From an uncultured Clostridia bacterium (lineage in GTDB: Bacteria > Bacillota > Clostridia > Christensenellales > DTU072): a DNA stretch of 64,000 bases. The notes beneath the pieces were generated by a model. The model searched no databases. It saw only the letters and a program-made list of their open reading frames with translations, and had not been told where the DNA came from. Location of the stretch: NCBI GenBank assembly GCA_946621465.1, contig CAMOOO010000004.1, positions 62,001 through 126,000 of the forward strand. The letters are read 5' to 3'. The position numbers and the translations under genes were made by a program. This document shows, one piece after another, positions 26,201 to 31,800 of the stretch (position 1 is the first letter of the stretch; each line of letters begins with the position of its first letter).

Positions 26201-28795
26201 GTCGATTACAGAGGGGGAGAAGCAGACCTCTATAAAGATATCAACGAAGCGGCGACCGGCATCAGCCAGCAGGTCAATGAAAAATTGGAAGTCCAGGGAC
26301 ACGTCGTGGAAGAAGACCTTGTTATCCGCGACGCCGTTGCGGAACTTGCGATGGAGTACTTCGTTTATGCGCACTCCTCCGGTCCTCAACCGACGACGAC
26401 CGAATATACCGACTTTGCCGTGACCGGCAACGGATCGGGCGGATACGTCGTAACGCTTGTCCGCGACTCGGACGGCAGAAAATACAGCGTCACCATCGTC
26501 AATATCGCGCGGAGCGGCGAGCCGCAGAACTTTGCCATCTCCTACATGGACGCTTTTGATACCGAAGGGTATTTGATGTATCGGTTCGCTAACACCTACG
26601 AGGGATCAATTCTCGTCAACCAGTCGGTCTCCGTTTATAACCCGTTCGAGTTTAAACAGTCCGACCTGCCCGGTTTGGTCATCGTGGACGGCAACGCGCT
26701 GAAGATCGTCTGGAAAGACGTTTCCATTCAGCCCACCGGCAACATTACCGATACCTCGCCCGAAGTAAAGGGCAACATCGTCAACAGCCGCGGACAGGAA
26801 GTCACCATGGGACTGTACGTAGCGTCCTGGAGCTTCTCCGGTCTGTATCAGCCGACGACGTCGGAGTCGGGGCAGAGCGTCAGCTTCGAAGTCAATAACG
26901 AAACGTGGCTCTTTACTTACATCAACCCGATCAACGTCTACTTTAGTATCTATAACACCCATTCTTCCGTCGATTGCTACCTGGTGGACTTCTCCGTAAG
27001 GATCAAGCAGGAAGACGGATCGGTGAGATACGTGAGTATGTACTCCAACGGCTCGATCAGCACGCACGCAAGTTCCGGCGCCTTTATCAAAAAGCTGTTC
27101 TATCCGGCTTCGGGTACGATCAGCGGCGTCAATACGTCCAGTAGAATGTTAGAGTACGACACCGACGACGACTCCATGAGTAGCGTGCTTGTTCGCAGAA
27201 GATATCTCCTCTATTGGGATGAGACGGCGGTGTCCAGCTTGCTCAGCGACGCAAGCCACGAACGGCGCTCCGGCAGCCTCTCTCTCGGAAACGACGACAT
27301 CGGCTCGTTCGCTATCTCCGGACTGGTGGCAACCAACGACACGACCACGTCCACCGACGTTGTTTACCGCTACGAAGCAATGTCCATTTCTACCTTGCAG
27401 GTCACGCCGCAGAACGTGACGGTGGCAAGTTCTATGGACGCCAACAAAAACATCATCGTCAAACTGGATATGCCCCATTACTACGCGACGTTCACCGTGG
27501 TGTTCGACAAAGATATGAATGTTAAACCCTCGCAGTGCGTCTGCTCGGTATGTAATTCCGTCCTTACCGTTACCGCGGTGGAAGGCGGATACAATATCCG
27601 TTGTCCCAAAGGGGACTGCAAGATGTCCAAACATACTTTGCTGTACAACCTGACGACAGGGGAATGCGGATGTATCGGCACCGGCGAATGCGAGTGCGCC
27701 CTCTATAACGAGATCGCCCCGAGCCTGGTCGGCAGAAGCGGCAACATCACCCTCGTTATGGACGTCAACTCCACCTATCCGGAAACGGGCGTCATCGAAC
27801 TGAACGAAAACATGATCAAGTACGATCGCTCCGACCTCATCGTCCGCTTGCTGTGGAATCAGACCTACGAAACGGTCATCTCCAATTTAAGAAAGTTCGT
27901 CCGTGAATCGTACGACGTAGACACCTCGGCGATCGAGTTCTATGCGATGAACCTGTTTATGAACTGGACCAACATGAGCGAGAGCGAACAGAACGACGTC
28001 ATCCGCTTGGCGGTAGAATATAACAAATCGTTGAACGCAAAGGACAAAACGTATACCGACGCTAAGGCTCTGCAAGACACCTATAAGCTCCTTGCCATCA
28101 ACGAACGGTACGACTTCGTCAGCTATCCGGAAAGATTGACCGGTGGCGGCGACACCGGCGTTATTGCGACCGTCCTCGTGCTGGTTAACGGCAGTGCCAA
28201 CGTCTACAGAGAGAGCGTTTCCGTCAAGGTCATCTTCTCCGACTTTACGCCGCAAGGGTACTACGCGACGGCAACGGAGACATCGGTTTATTTGCCGAGA
28301 GAAGATAGCGGGGATATCAATACCTATTTTGAGGAAGTAAATCTGCTCCGTTCTATGATCGGTAAGACCATTCCGCAAAACACCTATTTCGTCGACAGCG
28401 AAGGGAAGAAGGTATTGACCAAGGATACCACCTTTAAGGAAGGTACCACCTATTACCGTCTGAAAACGGATATGGTATTTATCAGCGTCCTCGCCGATTA
28501 TTGGGACGATGCGACCGACCTCGACGTTTATACCAAACGCGATAAGATCCCGCCCTACGACAACGTCGGAGACGACGTCTATAAACTGCTGCACTTTATC
28601 AGTAAAACGAAGGAAGAAAACGGGGAGTACGAACAGGTCCTCGGCTTCCGGAGAATTCAGATTGATAACATATATTGGAAGTATAATGAGGTTACCTGCA
28701 AAATGACTTCGGAAAGCTTTGTCATTTCCGTCGACGGGGTCGCCTATACAATAACGTCATCGATGCTGACCTTAACTTTGACACCAATTCAATAG
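11213..28795 (+). CDS. Giant surface lipoprotein 1 (5860 residues)
   Basis: One uninterrupted frame. The signal peptide ends in lipobox LLTGC (Cys27), so the protein should be lipid-anchored outside the membrane. In order: an N-terminal module (~30-1000) paralogous to giant 2 (compare DPLTYKYLGFRFS with DALTYNMLGFKLS); a YxCDC domain (~1571-1852) also found in the cyclophilin lipoprotein at 62389; a tandem array of ~70-residue repeats (~2030-2885); Big_4-like Ig domains (~3025-4020); a helical block (~4090-4590); a tyrosine-cassette array (~4610-4920); another Ig-like stretch; a nine-Cys zinc-ribbon-like module (5442-5495); a final cassette (~5720-5750). There is no enzyme motif, LPxTG sorting signal or C-terminal membrane segment. 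Composition is rich in Tyr, Asp and Glu. Adhesion, scaffolding or interbacterial contact are possible; none is shown. Codon use is like the neighbours, with no frameshift visible. Confidence 0.9.
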   Translation: MRTKRLPKVMIPCVIALMMLAMLLTGCSSDSENKLIDIKDPVDKAVYYINDGTLNQYYQDHTTNEQAVTEFTDSITSLREYLDGESFVDTGYYMGVNYDIDVLDNQNNTAGNFQLRVDAYLYTYPYEDEDGNPIYKYYENGHYYDNNNPEGTRKLVNALEIHNEAIKKSDISIEWYNGATNEVMIGLYFDGLNSNSDDPGNVLYVDIQGARRSFPEFGDTVLYQQLIRLLVHLSVEGLLSGLGIQSDAGTSTIHDYMVPLVGEKYKRVVNDDIISLYFYSLNLNTVKEGATNLLVKLLGPFGRKWDPLTYKYLGFRFSAVSTSTINSILCDMNALISPNKERTQNVLTDAKFHFTGGMNDQLGAPYTYTCDASFDYGWVYPDPGIEVENRDWYKEFDYGNYEFKGKLYVPSWDAQYDALIRTDMNPVDNTTNNVFMEFRDIANGELAIGIYYKNERSYLDITGLEYMYGWIDLEYLGFPQVYDEHLDLAFALRRFNILISNVIVSIVDGILDPASGDKKNEALERIMDKTTMTEKIEFSSADEEIYREALLMDDRSYRDALRDGKIKPSWEADLLEARAEIVAIREAMSVQYDDNYIREYIDDIVYQKVLVRKQESLFSANTETLKVDIELIKQMLHETGAGDFTTRQLINIIDSVLPYTLDQLAIMLGIPSAELMVEKTYFTLTLDVDTNLMTMIMYTDLGVDKNADPPEPSIMMWKLELTPTHFGEAVKIADVDFSKFKPLGDIYTYSGTLNGEFVFSSQETVDLSKLLSATIGESSGLNTPYILSNNTGLNFELIYDQFVTDNYVNDEGEQVPVGDPTGVWKREGRSAFDITVRIQGSQTVIIRLSSDDVSFNNEVYKKLASTDEKERSEAEHAMGYIWVSIECVYKNGQQAVPKVKIREDVFMASMSAYMNGETAINDDVSTFAESDFNLSLTSIISALCKDAYVVPEPEQLEITSSNETLQSLFRVDGLIGNIKVDAGFTYRVKGLQAIKKNYYMYQVGAFKDISGENPYTTALHETLRTHFYEDFRDEYEPLDYDFYVFPEDVRLDDGTLIEEGTIMVFELGAKKSLMRQPIVSAGRTFFADEIAENQDITEVKFAFADLKDVLVTKENNNYFYSTYYGKSVQIDNRYIQEVSDDEIYIYWQGIRDVVFYDEGEEYYYFDMQMALMYTENDIENEHYIGESVFIYKAEYRKMLFEYDPDSVEVTAACKTQYSPRTNGSFMGVIRRYYLTLSSRISAELGALHSVYYGGNEGDWPPQFYNDEDRLNVVEIYDDDGKLIDKYYDPIALFVMEPAEPLIDKYQYYVCTDPSRTTGIEEWQPTDPEPHVRCKWERSEVATFSCRFVIDWSSVTLKGYAVVTEVIVAEGMMGETTFPCRIIVTNREVDTEEFAVVYDQDNYVYRVVDSSVAVPGDTIPEKTYYVLNGDRYVFTTDTKFIEGNTYYVLEYYSANVPVIDSITIDPYEYLMAKYTYMSNTNNFKSAGYLTKEDYLEAYKAAEQRFIQYYFREYVFDISFAWERSVLYQMSIQTDYIAKYYSNENDEADDLGVWCVDEREKEALTDADLSVLYCDCDVKENGQSVNYSKHSDTAQMSENRISDFDRLAQLFSAFISEFNLTNDTDEWDLPKDPDDPAFSAFMDFFEQARDLFGKSGSSVAKSVNYGYESGVFIGLNNEYDVFFSHYVTVNKPMASELKNYYEYMTSDGGYYTKTKDTAIVDGKTYYMLLGYDECMTIVSRLFGYKTVRSFVQYISNMAMTFNDNVGNLAKSMVASRLKYDGAIFTENGSFVMPYAFKNSLSNTVLAYLIIDPNGIASIWLNDLASAYDATNYLNINYDDTQTIEVYGRCMLFDTPPRNMTYYNWTFDAYQYGDNQESLIKPAGSTIYLHTRFYGQLVALRVDVSMRKFSYVKFNVYNADGTFAYEDTFNPEEYPDYSGKYTANYYDSNSYVLGTQPVFVFLDERGEEHELVFKMSYITGMSGGNYQIDPSYELTWSDGVITNVGPEGSYFMEYVYLPLYAGDSVTEETRSLTRIDTREEYLTSAEQNAYVEIAGQAYRVYKPNALTGYMETLTVAEYNEESVPMLTAGGEKIAYSALTTTMKNIKVVVHGSTEPGGEEYYYTEDGAGYALIRTARSYLPTYQSAYSYHYMPMGSDTFTVALTTRQVEYSGTGLALTEEEKAIDVEAEGSRKYLYSDTDKDGYAEKLIPSTYDAVRYDVVTTYEGEIVPYQSLSDDLKNRRVNIIDQSGIASVGYLYRDVDGHAEVRQAVEYSSLYSAYTMFAFRNYDEFVSSLVAYDDLTTAEKDETVPIEGNESNRRYLYDNQNGNAMVLSAVYKKETEPFLTYSGRKIFYNRLSQEMKRKTVVIGEEEVLLYSSDVDGYALKLKVDYYPATGIYESLVRYELIRSTSVEDENVLLYNDFYEDNLFRFNEKTGKVEIRKASVYLSDAMENNCQVIQLDGSYIYASTSYFTQQELDRTVIVNGEELEQSYITNDSQSHAAVRLGYWYTENEWEEFTIKGVTFDRTDWENIFSSEMKSKTVIVRLKEYSVDLFRVNDGTSELLIIDGVTRSNLTAEEEESNVYAFDPDGNVYLRAGGYYVDGDWIYLTVNGAKVSYASLSQEIKDKMVKTIVIVTGEEDDFRISNNYYAFGADKNLVSEDGEGYAMILNRQALVEIREAKASGSARIDVVLDGEPVAYRDLTGTEKQRDDLVENEVSHRAQISVGEHYFDTWKVFTVKGYAYTNMNSFSVDMKSAKVALRPEGTEGELYKGTNQGYLLIRNRSKVEPTQYLAGENVWVEYGIGRVPLFNSDAEGLSIRSDTKQLVNRPFYVYYDTNGKMVYTGSEYRYEYALYLVNGSPVPYSAVSEELRRDYIVNDAGTEFPTFIAGDCLDDQAREEGIYYYDPDKDNEDVRAYAYRRIDISLNSDKAYDVATATLNFYSIFRLYTTISGDVYPISIVSGEIIENEQPGGSTKTEFPSVTVRALVECPKQDPLTLEDEIIDELDGSTKFTVSDVIVGTPGILSSSVEGYYQIDPLQEETATLPSFITVYFEGGSSHVFRNLEWYAYYDESTGIGYYENRSGVPIIQKSDEDGSYRAVIPFDTPTVTRIMTRIGSSTSGYKYITVALKMLSKDPISITFYRDKNAKDQGNNYEVEQHQIQTVYVKDGATVSNEAYYTYYANTFNGITLPSVLSVEFTTHFNSYENVQWVTTTGEAIVYKPNTTLHLVSDIREWKETYSSTLSRMTREDIEEMYTGWIIETVYTGSFASSRMNGQSFLDNCIFSSSGAVSYTFGDFDRIRLYRKIDLIVHLDVVIDNYVLSNFEMPSESDRGGSIFDRYVLVDIDGNRSYQKIGDLVQWSSDDPTKVGLYYNGINSEKGYIIISNGTELDQDVPVAEVGVFTRAVDENTGEAFYTSYDSYDLQEFINLIYKVADVTLTQKAFDYSLPYAQVEMYQYYEDDPTDNSSTAFIDISRIEVDFTSYSTGAYTRSAFSLVRTVEGGGGSKYAVNVVDGRVRVRDISGLNIVSIAFADLISMIVANELKEDIRLWTVESITRSGIEIRRDSQVLTSYSQADFDTAVTKIKLRSPDGLQTIDFKRDEVLYRWSYLNNHVSVSTRNTVIRDKNVSIDGLSGIMNVNDMVATLDNNVPRQIEVSNVITQINESAKWKYVIPLGTGVGAYDVNVILAFRNGYYYDSGSGADSSSTITIQAYNTSGQAQYSKGYNLGDKIAINDLSGVKILSGGSYTEGTNTKFSYNSLSNKLEYWYVVESDIPGVVTGTTIKEIPAEAIYRTGSDSGGSAVISTITKEGFYLTRKIVLEVLPEYIDDDTVDTYSSSSGGSAMFVIDDGIITIENIYEYDKSVGLSAYLKDVTYIPTSLTVTVGGQQMSIYNVQWSLYQDEWLFETYNTLNYKGTNNEDKLFAEAMILGYQDENNVMHGQIRLILQIRIASAEIEILPWADSQIGLDTDVYYVGNERHFTIYVDAYNDKDSAALGKDEFTLPTIFEAITVGGTEPFTFENVRYNYGVDKTVTKIYYNQNGIDIERMTAQGAQLEATGINDRRALNLLATIGRDKTEQKLNVTFYFYDKEATLTEAVLSISDTDIREIVSEMLTGEKSVKQSEILSSINVKRLKYNLELILDQAQKLQSNIVNNYLPTAAEINGTISQSTIRSMLYAAIPIASADVIQSVQAVEGVALSQDLCESFALYYLRKEAEALADYYAGEIVRNRKGVATTDLNSATRLLSDYITAYRDQAYNNMIQAYLEIEFNRAFASYMSRVTITDLTDSVEYKNAVEGAFDTERLLNNIQKLRRLIGKGGLSTDSVALYVKQFDLTYATKYGYIEFLPSDSDEKKIEKLYRAMMIEEIYRAVFAADEKFKLSENGRFLKVDDDLMHIRQTVIETLFARMGLIDNYHVYSRAGVRTFTYDEKGIMVEVVNGDYSKVNVPCAILAVSGDYQSSYLMPGTLKCTMAGYIDCAMGDYDSRQLRSAINAVVERWFDFAEVETSGDNDPLAEFKALSPYIIRNSFTTIERYDSSIYTIRRSLVNGTDFTSTLNTLLTKAIGNFLTRIYVEKETVAAIRQARSLNKNNEVVYVLPTSDVYRDYLAYYVLQKVEEDDFGDVECYEQDEDSYYHLTEDTTYDADKSYYQFIPATEDVRYFPVSVQKNTYNLSLVNVLENSPIEDVYYEYDAELGYYETNDEYFILQEGKQYYYYGDAMALGAAVDTEPVYVESMSLENAISNFGDEKYYEFIPIIIITDNTIDVVQAGSRINDNHYYLRSSATKYERESVGSYFDASKNYYRFYATYELGEEYYYSLDMSDNSYSVVEEPTTSDIQNGLYYCIRPVYVVSTAGNVAVRAESDIDSIGYHERRVREENGVTQYYDSEELVYAYYERRADGKFYLTSDLVFNERHTYYARQILRAGEDYATGDTISSWEEANNKTSYREVAQSRMYLRVALYRTDVYNAFINMPYQYNVLFDEEIGGPAYRTSINWNRKGAAQEVDYRGGEADLYKDINEAATGISQQVNEKLEVQGHVVEEDLVIRDAVAELAMEYFVYAHSSGPQPTTTEYTDFAVTGNGSGGYVVTLVRDSDGRKYSVTIVNIARSGEPQNFAISYMDAFDTEGYLMYRFANTYEGSILVNQSVSVYNPFEFKQSDLPGLVIVDGNALKIVWKDVSIQPTGNITDTSPEVKGNIVNSRGQEVTMGLYVASWSFSGLYQPTTSESGQSVSFEVNNETWLFTYINPINVYFSIYNTHSSVDCYLVDFSVRIKQEDGSVRYVSMYSNGSISTHASSGAFIKKLFYPASGTISGVNTSSRMLEYDTDDDSMSSVLVRRRYLLYWDETAVSSLLSDASHERRSGSLSLGNDDIGSFAISGLVATNDTTTSTDVVYRYEAMSISTLQVTPQNVTVASSMDANKNIIVKLDMPHYYATFTVVFDKDMNVKPSQCVCSVCNSVLTVTAVEGGYNIRCPKGDCKMSKHTLLYNLTTGECGCIGTGECECALYNEIAPSLVGRSGNITLVMDVNSTYPETGVIELNENMIKYDRSDLIVRLLWNQTYETVISNLRKFVRESYDVDTSAIEFYAMNLFMNWTNMSESEQNDVIRLAVEYNKSLNAKDKTYTDAKALQDTYKLLAINERYDFVSYPERLTGGGDTGVIATVLVLVNGSANVYRESVSVKVIFSDFTPQGYYATATETSVYLPREDSGDINTYFEEVNLLRSMIGKTIPQNTYFVDSEGKKVLTKDTTFKEGTTYYRLKTDMVFISVLADYWDDATDLDVYTKRDKIPPYDNVGDDVYKLLHFISKTKEENGEYEQVLGFRRIQIDNIYWKYNEVTCKMTSESFVISVDGVAYTITSSMLTLTLTPIQ
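15461..15559 (+). repeat. Tyrosine cassette in giant 1 (single)
   Basis: Encodes TIPEKTYYVLNGDRY...TTDTKF-IEGNTYYVLE, one of the cleanest copies of a ~33-residue unit: P-x-x-TYYV, short loop, a Tyr/Phe strand, TTDT-x-F, (I/V)-x-G-x-TYY. Similar copies occur at 28369, 36289, 37246 and 41990. The pattern resembles repeats I know from phage structural proteins and clostridial surface proteins. Confidence 0.7.
15923..16768 (+). other. YxCDC domain of giant 1, shared with cyclophilin lipoprotein
   Basis: Residues ~1571-1852 align end to end with residues ~63-299 of the lipoprotein at 62389-63900. Shared landmarks in order: LYCDCD / YYCDCN; NYSKHS / LSKHSL; the F-x-x-FF-x-x-A core; FIGLNNEYDVFF / [18 protein letters not shown] / LFGYTS; RLKYDGAIFTENGSFVMPY / [32 protein letters not shown] / [22 protein letters not shown] / YGRCKMFDT. 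Identity is obvious by eye. Function unknown. Confidence 0.85.
16267..16398 (+). repeat. Tyrosine cassette inserted inside the YxCDC domain
   Basis: About 44 residues, including ELKNYYEYMTSDGGYYTKTK and DTAIVDGKTYYMLLG, sit between FFSHYV and YDECMTIVSRLFGY. The cyclophilin lipoprotein runs straight from [10 protein letters not shown] to [14 protein letters not shown] at the same place. The length difference between the two domains (~282 against ~237 residues) equals the cassette. Confidence 0.75.
17300..19870 (+). repeat. Array of about 12 degenerate ~70-residue repeats in giant 1
   Basis: Consensus read by eye: G-x-x-(V/I)-x-Y-x-x-L-(S/T)-x-E-x-K-x-x-x-V-x-(I/V), then a Tyr strand, then DGYA-x-(L/I)-(R/K). 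Copies start near 17330, 17465, 17700, 17875, 18075, 18240, 18580, 18760, 19030, 19270, 19415 and 19756; examples are VPYQSLSDDLKNRRVNI, IFYNRLSQEMKRKTVVI, VSYASLSQEIKDKMVKT and VPYSAVSEELRRDYIV. Several copies have an acidic loop such as DTDKDGYAE (residues 2194-2202), which fits the DxDxDG calcium-loop pattern. I do not recognise the repeat as a named family. Confidence 0.75.
20290..23270 (+). repeat. Big_4-like Ig domains of giant 1
   Basis: Several blocks follow the pattern LP-(S/T)-x-(V/I)-x-V-x-(F/Y)-x-x-G...(N/E)-(V/L)-x-W, as in bacterial Ig-like group 4 domains: LPSFITVYFEGGSSHVFRNL-EW (~20330), LPSVLSVEF...YENVQW (~20764), MPSESDRGG...GDLVQW (~21172), IPTSLTVTVGGQQMSIYNVQW (~22823) and LPTIFEAITVGGTEPFTFENV (~23200). 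Spacing is 400-1600 bases, with other beta-rich sequence between. Confidence 0.6.
23480..26375 (+). other. Helical block with tyrosine-cassette array, giant 1
   Basis: From ~23480 to ~24990 the protein changes from beta-rich to helix-rich (for example IQKLRRLIGKGG, REIVSEMLTGEKSVKQSEIL, LYYLRKEAEALADYYAGEIV). From ~25040 to ~25960 follows a chain of tyrosine cassettes (DSYYHLTEDTTYDADKSYYQ, YYETNDEYFILQEGKQYYYY, FYLTSDLVFNERHTYYARQI), then helical sequence to ~26375, after which beta sequence resumes. The whole block looks like an insertion between beta domains. Confidence 0.55.
27536..27697 (+). other. Zinc-ribbon-like cysteine module, giant 1
   Basis: Residues 5442-5495 hold nine cysteines in a protein otherwise poor in Cys: C-V-C-S-V-C, then RCPKGDC, then ECGC and GECEC. 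It aligns with the module at 47627-47770 in giant 2 through CxxC, a G-Y/I strand ending R-x-CP-x(1-3)-C, and a C-x-C pair. Metal binding is inferred from the pattern only. Confidence 0.65.
28369..28467 (+). repeat. Tyrosine cassette near the C-terminus of giant 1
   Basis: Encodes TIPQNTYFVDSEGKKVLTKD then TTFKEGTTYYRLK: the same IP-x-x-TY(Y/F)V...T-x-DT-x-F-x-x-G-TTYY unit as at 15461. Confidence 0.7.
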
Positions 28796-28813
28796 TGAGG
28801 TCGGGAGGTAGAT

Positions 28814-31800
28814 ATGAAGAGAAAGATATTACTTAGTTTACTTGCGCTAACACTGCTTTTACTGGCTGCCATCGGCATGGTCGCCTGTTCCGGACGAGAT
28901 AACACGCCCGAAGAAGAGGAACAGGATACCCCGGAAGAAACCTTCCGCGACGTCAACTATTATCTGGCAAAAGTAAACGACGGACTAACGAGTACGGTAG
29001 CTTTGATTGAGCCGGAAGATTCCGAAAACGCATTGCGGGAGTATTCGGTCAGGAGCCAATACACGCTGAGAACGGGGGTGGAAAACTACACCATCACCTT
29101 CTACGTCAACTACGGCGAAAACGTAGAAAAAAATAAGTATTATCTGAAAGTCTTCGATAACGATAACCACATCAACCGCCTGACCCTCTATTACGACAGC
29201 ACCGACCTCTACCTCTTTTCGGACGTCCTCTTCCCCTTAGGCAAATTGGAGAGCCAAAAGACGGAGGCGGGAAAAGCGCAAGAAGTCAACAAAAAATATC
29301 GCGTCACCGACTTTAACGCCTACCTATTATACGGTATGCTCAGTAGCTTCATGGACCGCATGGATCTATACAGATTTTTCTACGGCGACCTTATGCAGAC
29401 CTACTTCAGGAGAGGTTCTCTTCTCACCAGTGCGTTCGACACCAAAAACTGTCAATATAACCCCGTCGGAAACAGGGGAGAAGCCGTCTACTTTAAAGAC
29501 GGTGACTTCACCATTCTGATCGCCACCCTCAATTCTTACATAGAGGCGTTCACCGAGGGCGTCGGCACCAGCTTCGACGCGCTGACCTATAATATGCTCG
29601 GATTTAAGCTGAGTAAACTGTTCGAGTACACCTTTAACAGTATCAACGTAAAAGAATTCCGCTTCTTACTGACCGACGGCAGGGTGTACCACACCACGGC
29701 GAATATCGTAGGAAGAATGCTCGACGGTACCGACTACGCCATCTCCATGGACTATGAGTACGACGTTACCGTCAACAAGATAGAAGAAGGGGAGCATATG
29801 AAGACGGCGTACGAGTACGATAAACTCACGCCCGGAACGGGATCGTTCGAGGGTGAGATCGTTTTCCCCACCGTCCGCGACGACCCCTATCTCGTATCTT
29901 TGGACTACGACCTCAACGCAAAAGATAATTCCAAAAACCGTATGACGTTCAGAATTTACGACCAGCGCAGTACGGAAAGCGAGGTCACCGAAAAATACGC
30001 CAACATTTCCGAATTTTTGAGCGTCTATTATTATAACGAACTTCTTTACGTCAATGCGGAGGGACTGTGCGACTTTATCGGCACGCCGATGGATCTGGAA
30101 AGTTTGCATTTGCCGAAAGTCTATTTCACCGAGTTCAACATGAGTACCTTTTTACAGGTCCTCTACGGACACCTTGTTCGCGTTCTGAACGTTCTTACCA
30201 ATTACGAGGAGCGGCAGAAGTCGAAAATGGATAGGGATCTGTTTGAGTCGATTATGGAAGCGGTGGAGTCGCCCGACCTAAAAACTTTCCGTGTGACGCT
30301 GACGGAAGAATTGGTAAAAGAAATAAGGGGCGATGATACCTCGGTGGCGTTTTTGATAAGTCGCTGGCTCACCGGAAACGACGAGACCCTCTCGCGCGTT
30401 TTGCCAAACGACTTCTTCCAGACCTTTACCCTCATCGGCTCGTATAAATTCATCGACGACGGAGAGGACAATATTATTCTGCAAGGCATCTATCAGAATA
30501 CAGAGTATTTCAACGGTACTTTCTACCGTATCGGCAATTCCGAGATCGTCTTCCCGAAGAACCTGAACGAGCTATACTATACCGTATTCAGTATGCCGGA
30601 CTGCACGACGCTCGATTACGACGTGTCGATTACTCCCTACCATACGACCGGTATCGACGCAGGTAAGTTCTTTGGAATCTTCTTAGGCGACAGCTCCGGA
30701 AAGAACACGCCTTGCTATATTACCTCGAACCAAAGCATTCAGGTACGCGGTAAAGTCAGCGAGTCCTTCGACAGTCTGGACGCCGAGGGCGAACGGGTCA
30801 CGGTGACGACGGTCAACCTTGCTTTCTACAAACGCGAGGGAACGGAAGAGACCCTTCTCATGACGGTAGTCAGCAACCCGGCGAAAACGGACGAACTGCT
30901 CGTCTATTATAATAACGTAGTAGGCCCGAACGCGGTCTCCGGTCTCAGATACCGTATCTCCACCGAGGCGGTCAAGGCGGAAATGGAGAAGCTGACCGAC
31001 GAAAACAATCTGTTCTTCAGCCAGTCCAACATGGCGATCCTGTTCGGACTGATGTCCACGCTGGGCGGCAACAGCGAGTCCTACGTCAGAGATAATCGGT
31101 ACGTCATTAACGTAATGACCAGCGAAGACAAAGACCCGATCAACGAACTGATCGGCATCGAAAACACCTTTACCGAATTCCGTATCAAGGTATCGTTTTC
31201 TGCGGTGGACCTTTCTTCCGTGACGGCAGGGGACTATTCTTTGCCCTTTATCTCCACCCTTTCGGACGTCACCGTAAAGAGCATTTATTCCGATAACAGT
31301 CAGTGGAAAGAGCAGGTAGAAACCATCATCAACAGCCGCTCCGTTCCGATGTATCTGACCTATACCGAAGAAAGCACGAAGATCGAAACGGGCGTGGAAG
31401 AATACCACCCGACGGCATACCTTTACGGATATAAGATCAGCTATAAACTCTCCATTTTGGAGCCGGAAGGGACCTACCTTATTGCCGACATACTGTCCGG
31501 CAGAGAGGTCATCAACCATAGCTACGCCTACACGATGGTGGCAACGGGGAAGGGTGCGGAAAATAAACCTTCTTACCTACTTATCATCGACCCGGCCTAC
31601 ACGAAGACGCTGCCGGAAAAGGTGGACGTACGCTACGACAACTTCGAGGTAGGGAGCGTCAACTGTGTTATAGAAGGCTTTATTGAAAGTAACATTACCC
31701 GTGACGGGTATAATATGTGCCTGCTGGCAGGGGACTACGAAGACGACGTAGAGACCTATATGCTCAGGATCGGTAGTAACAGCATCGCCACCAATGCGTT

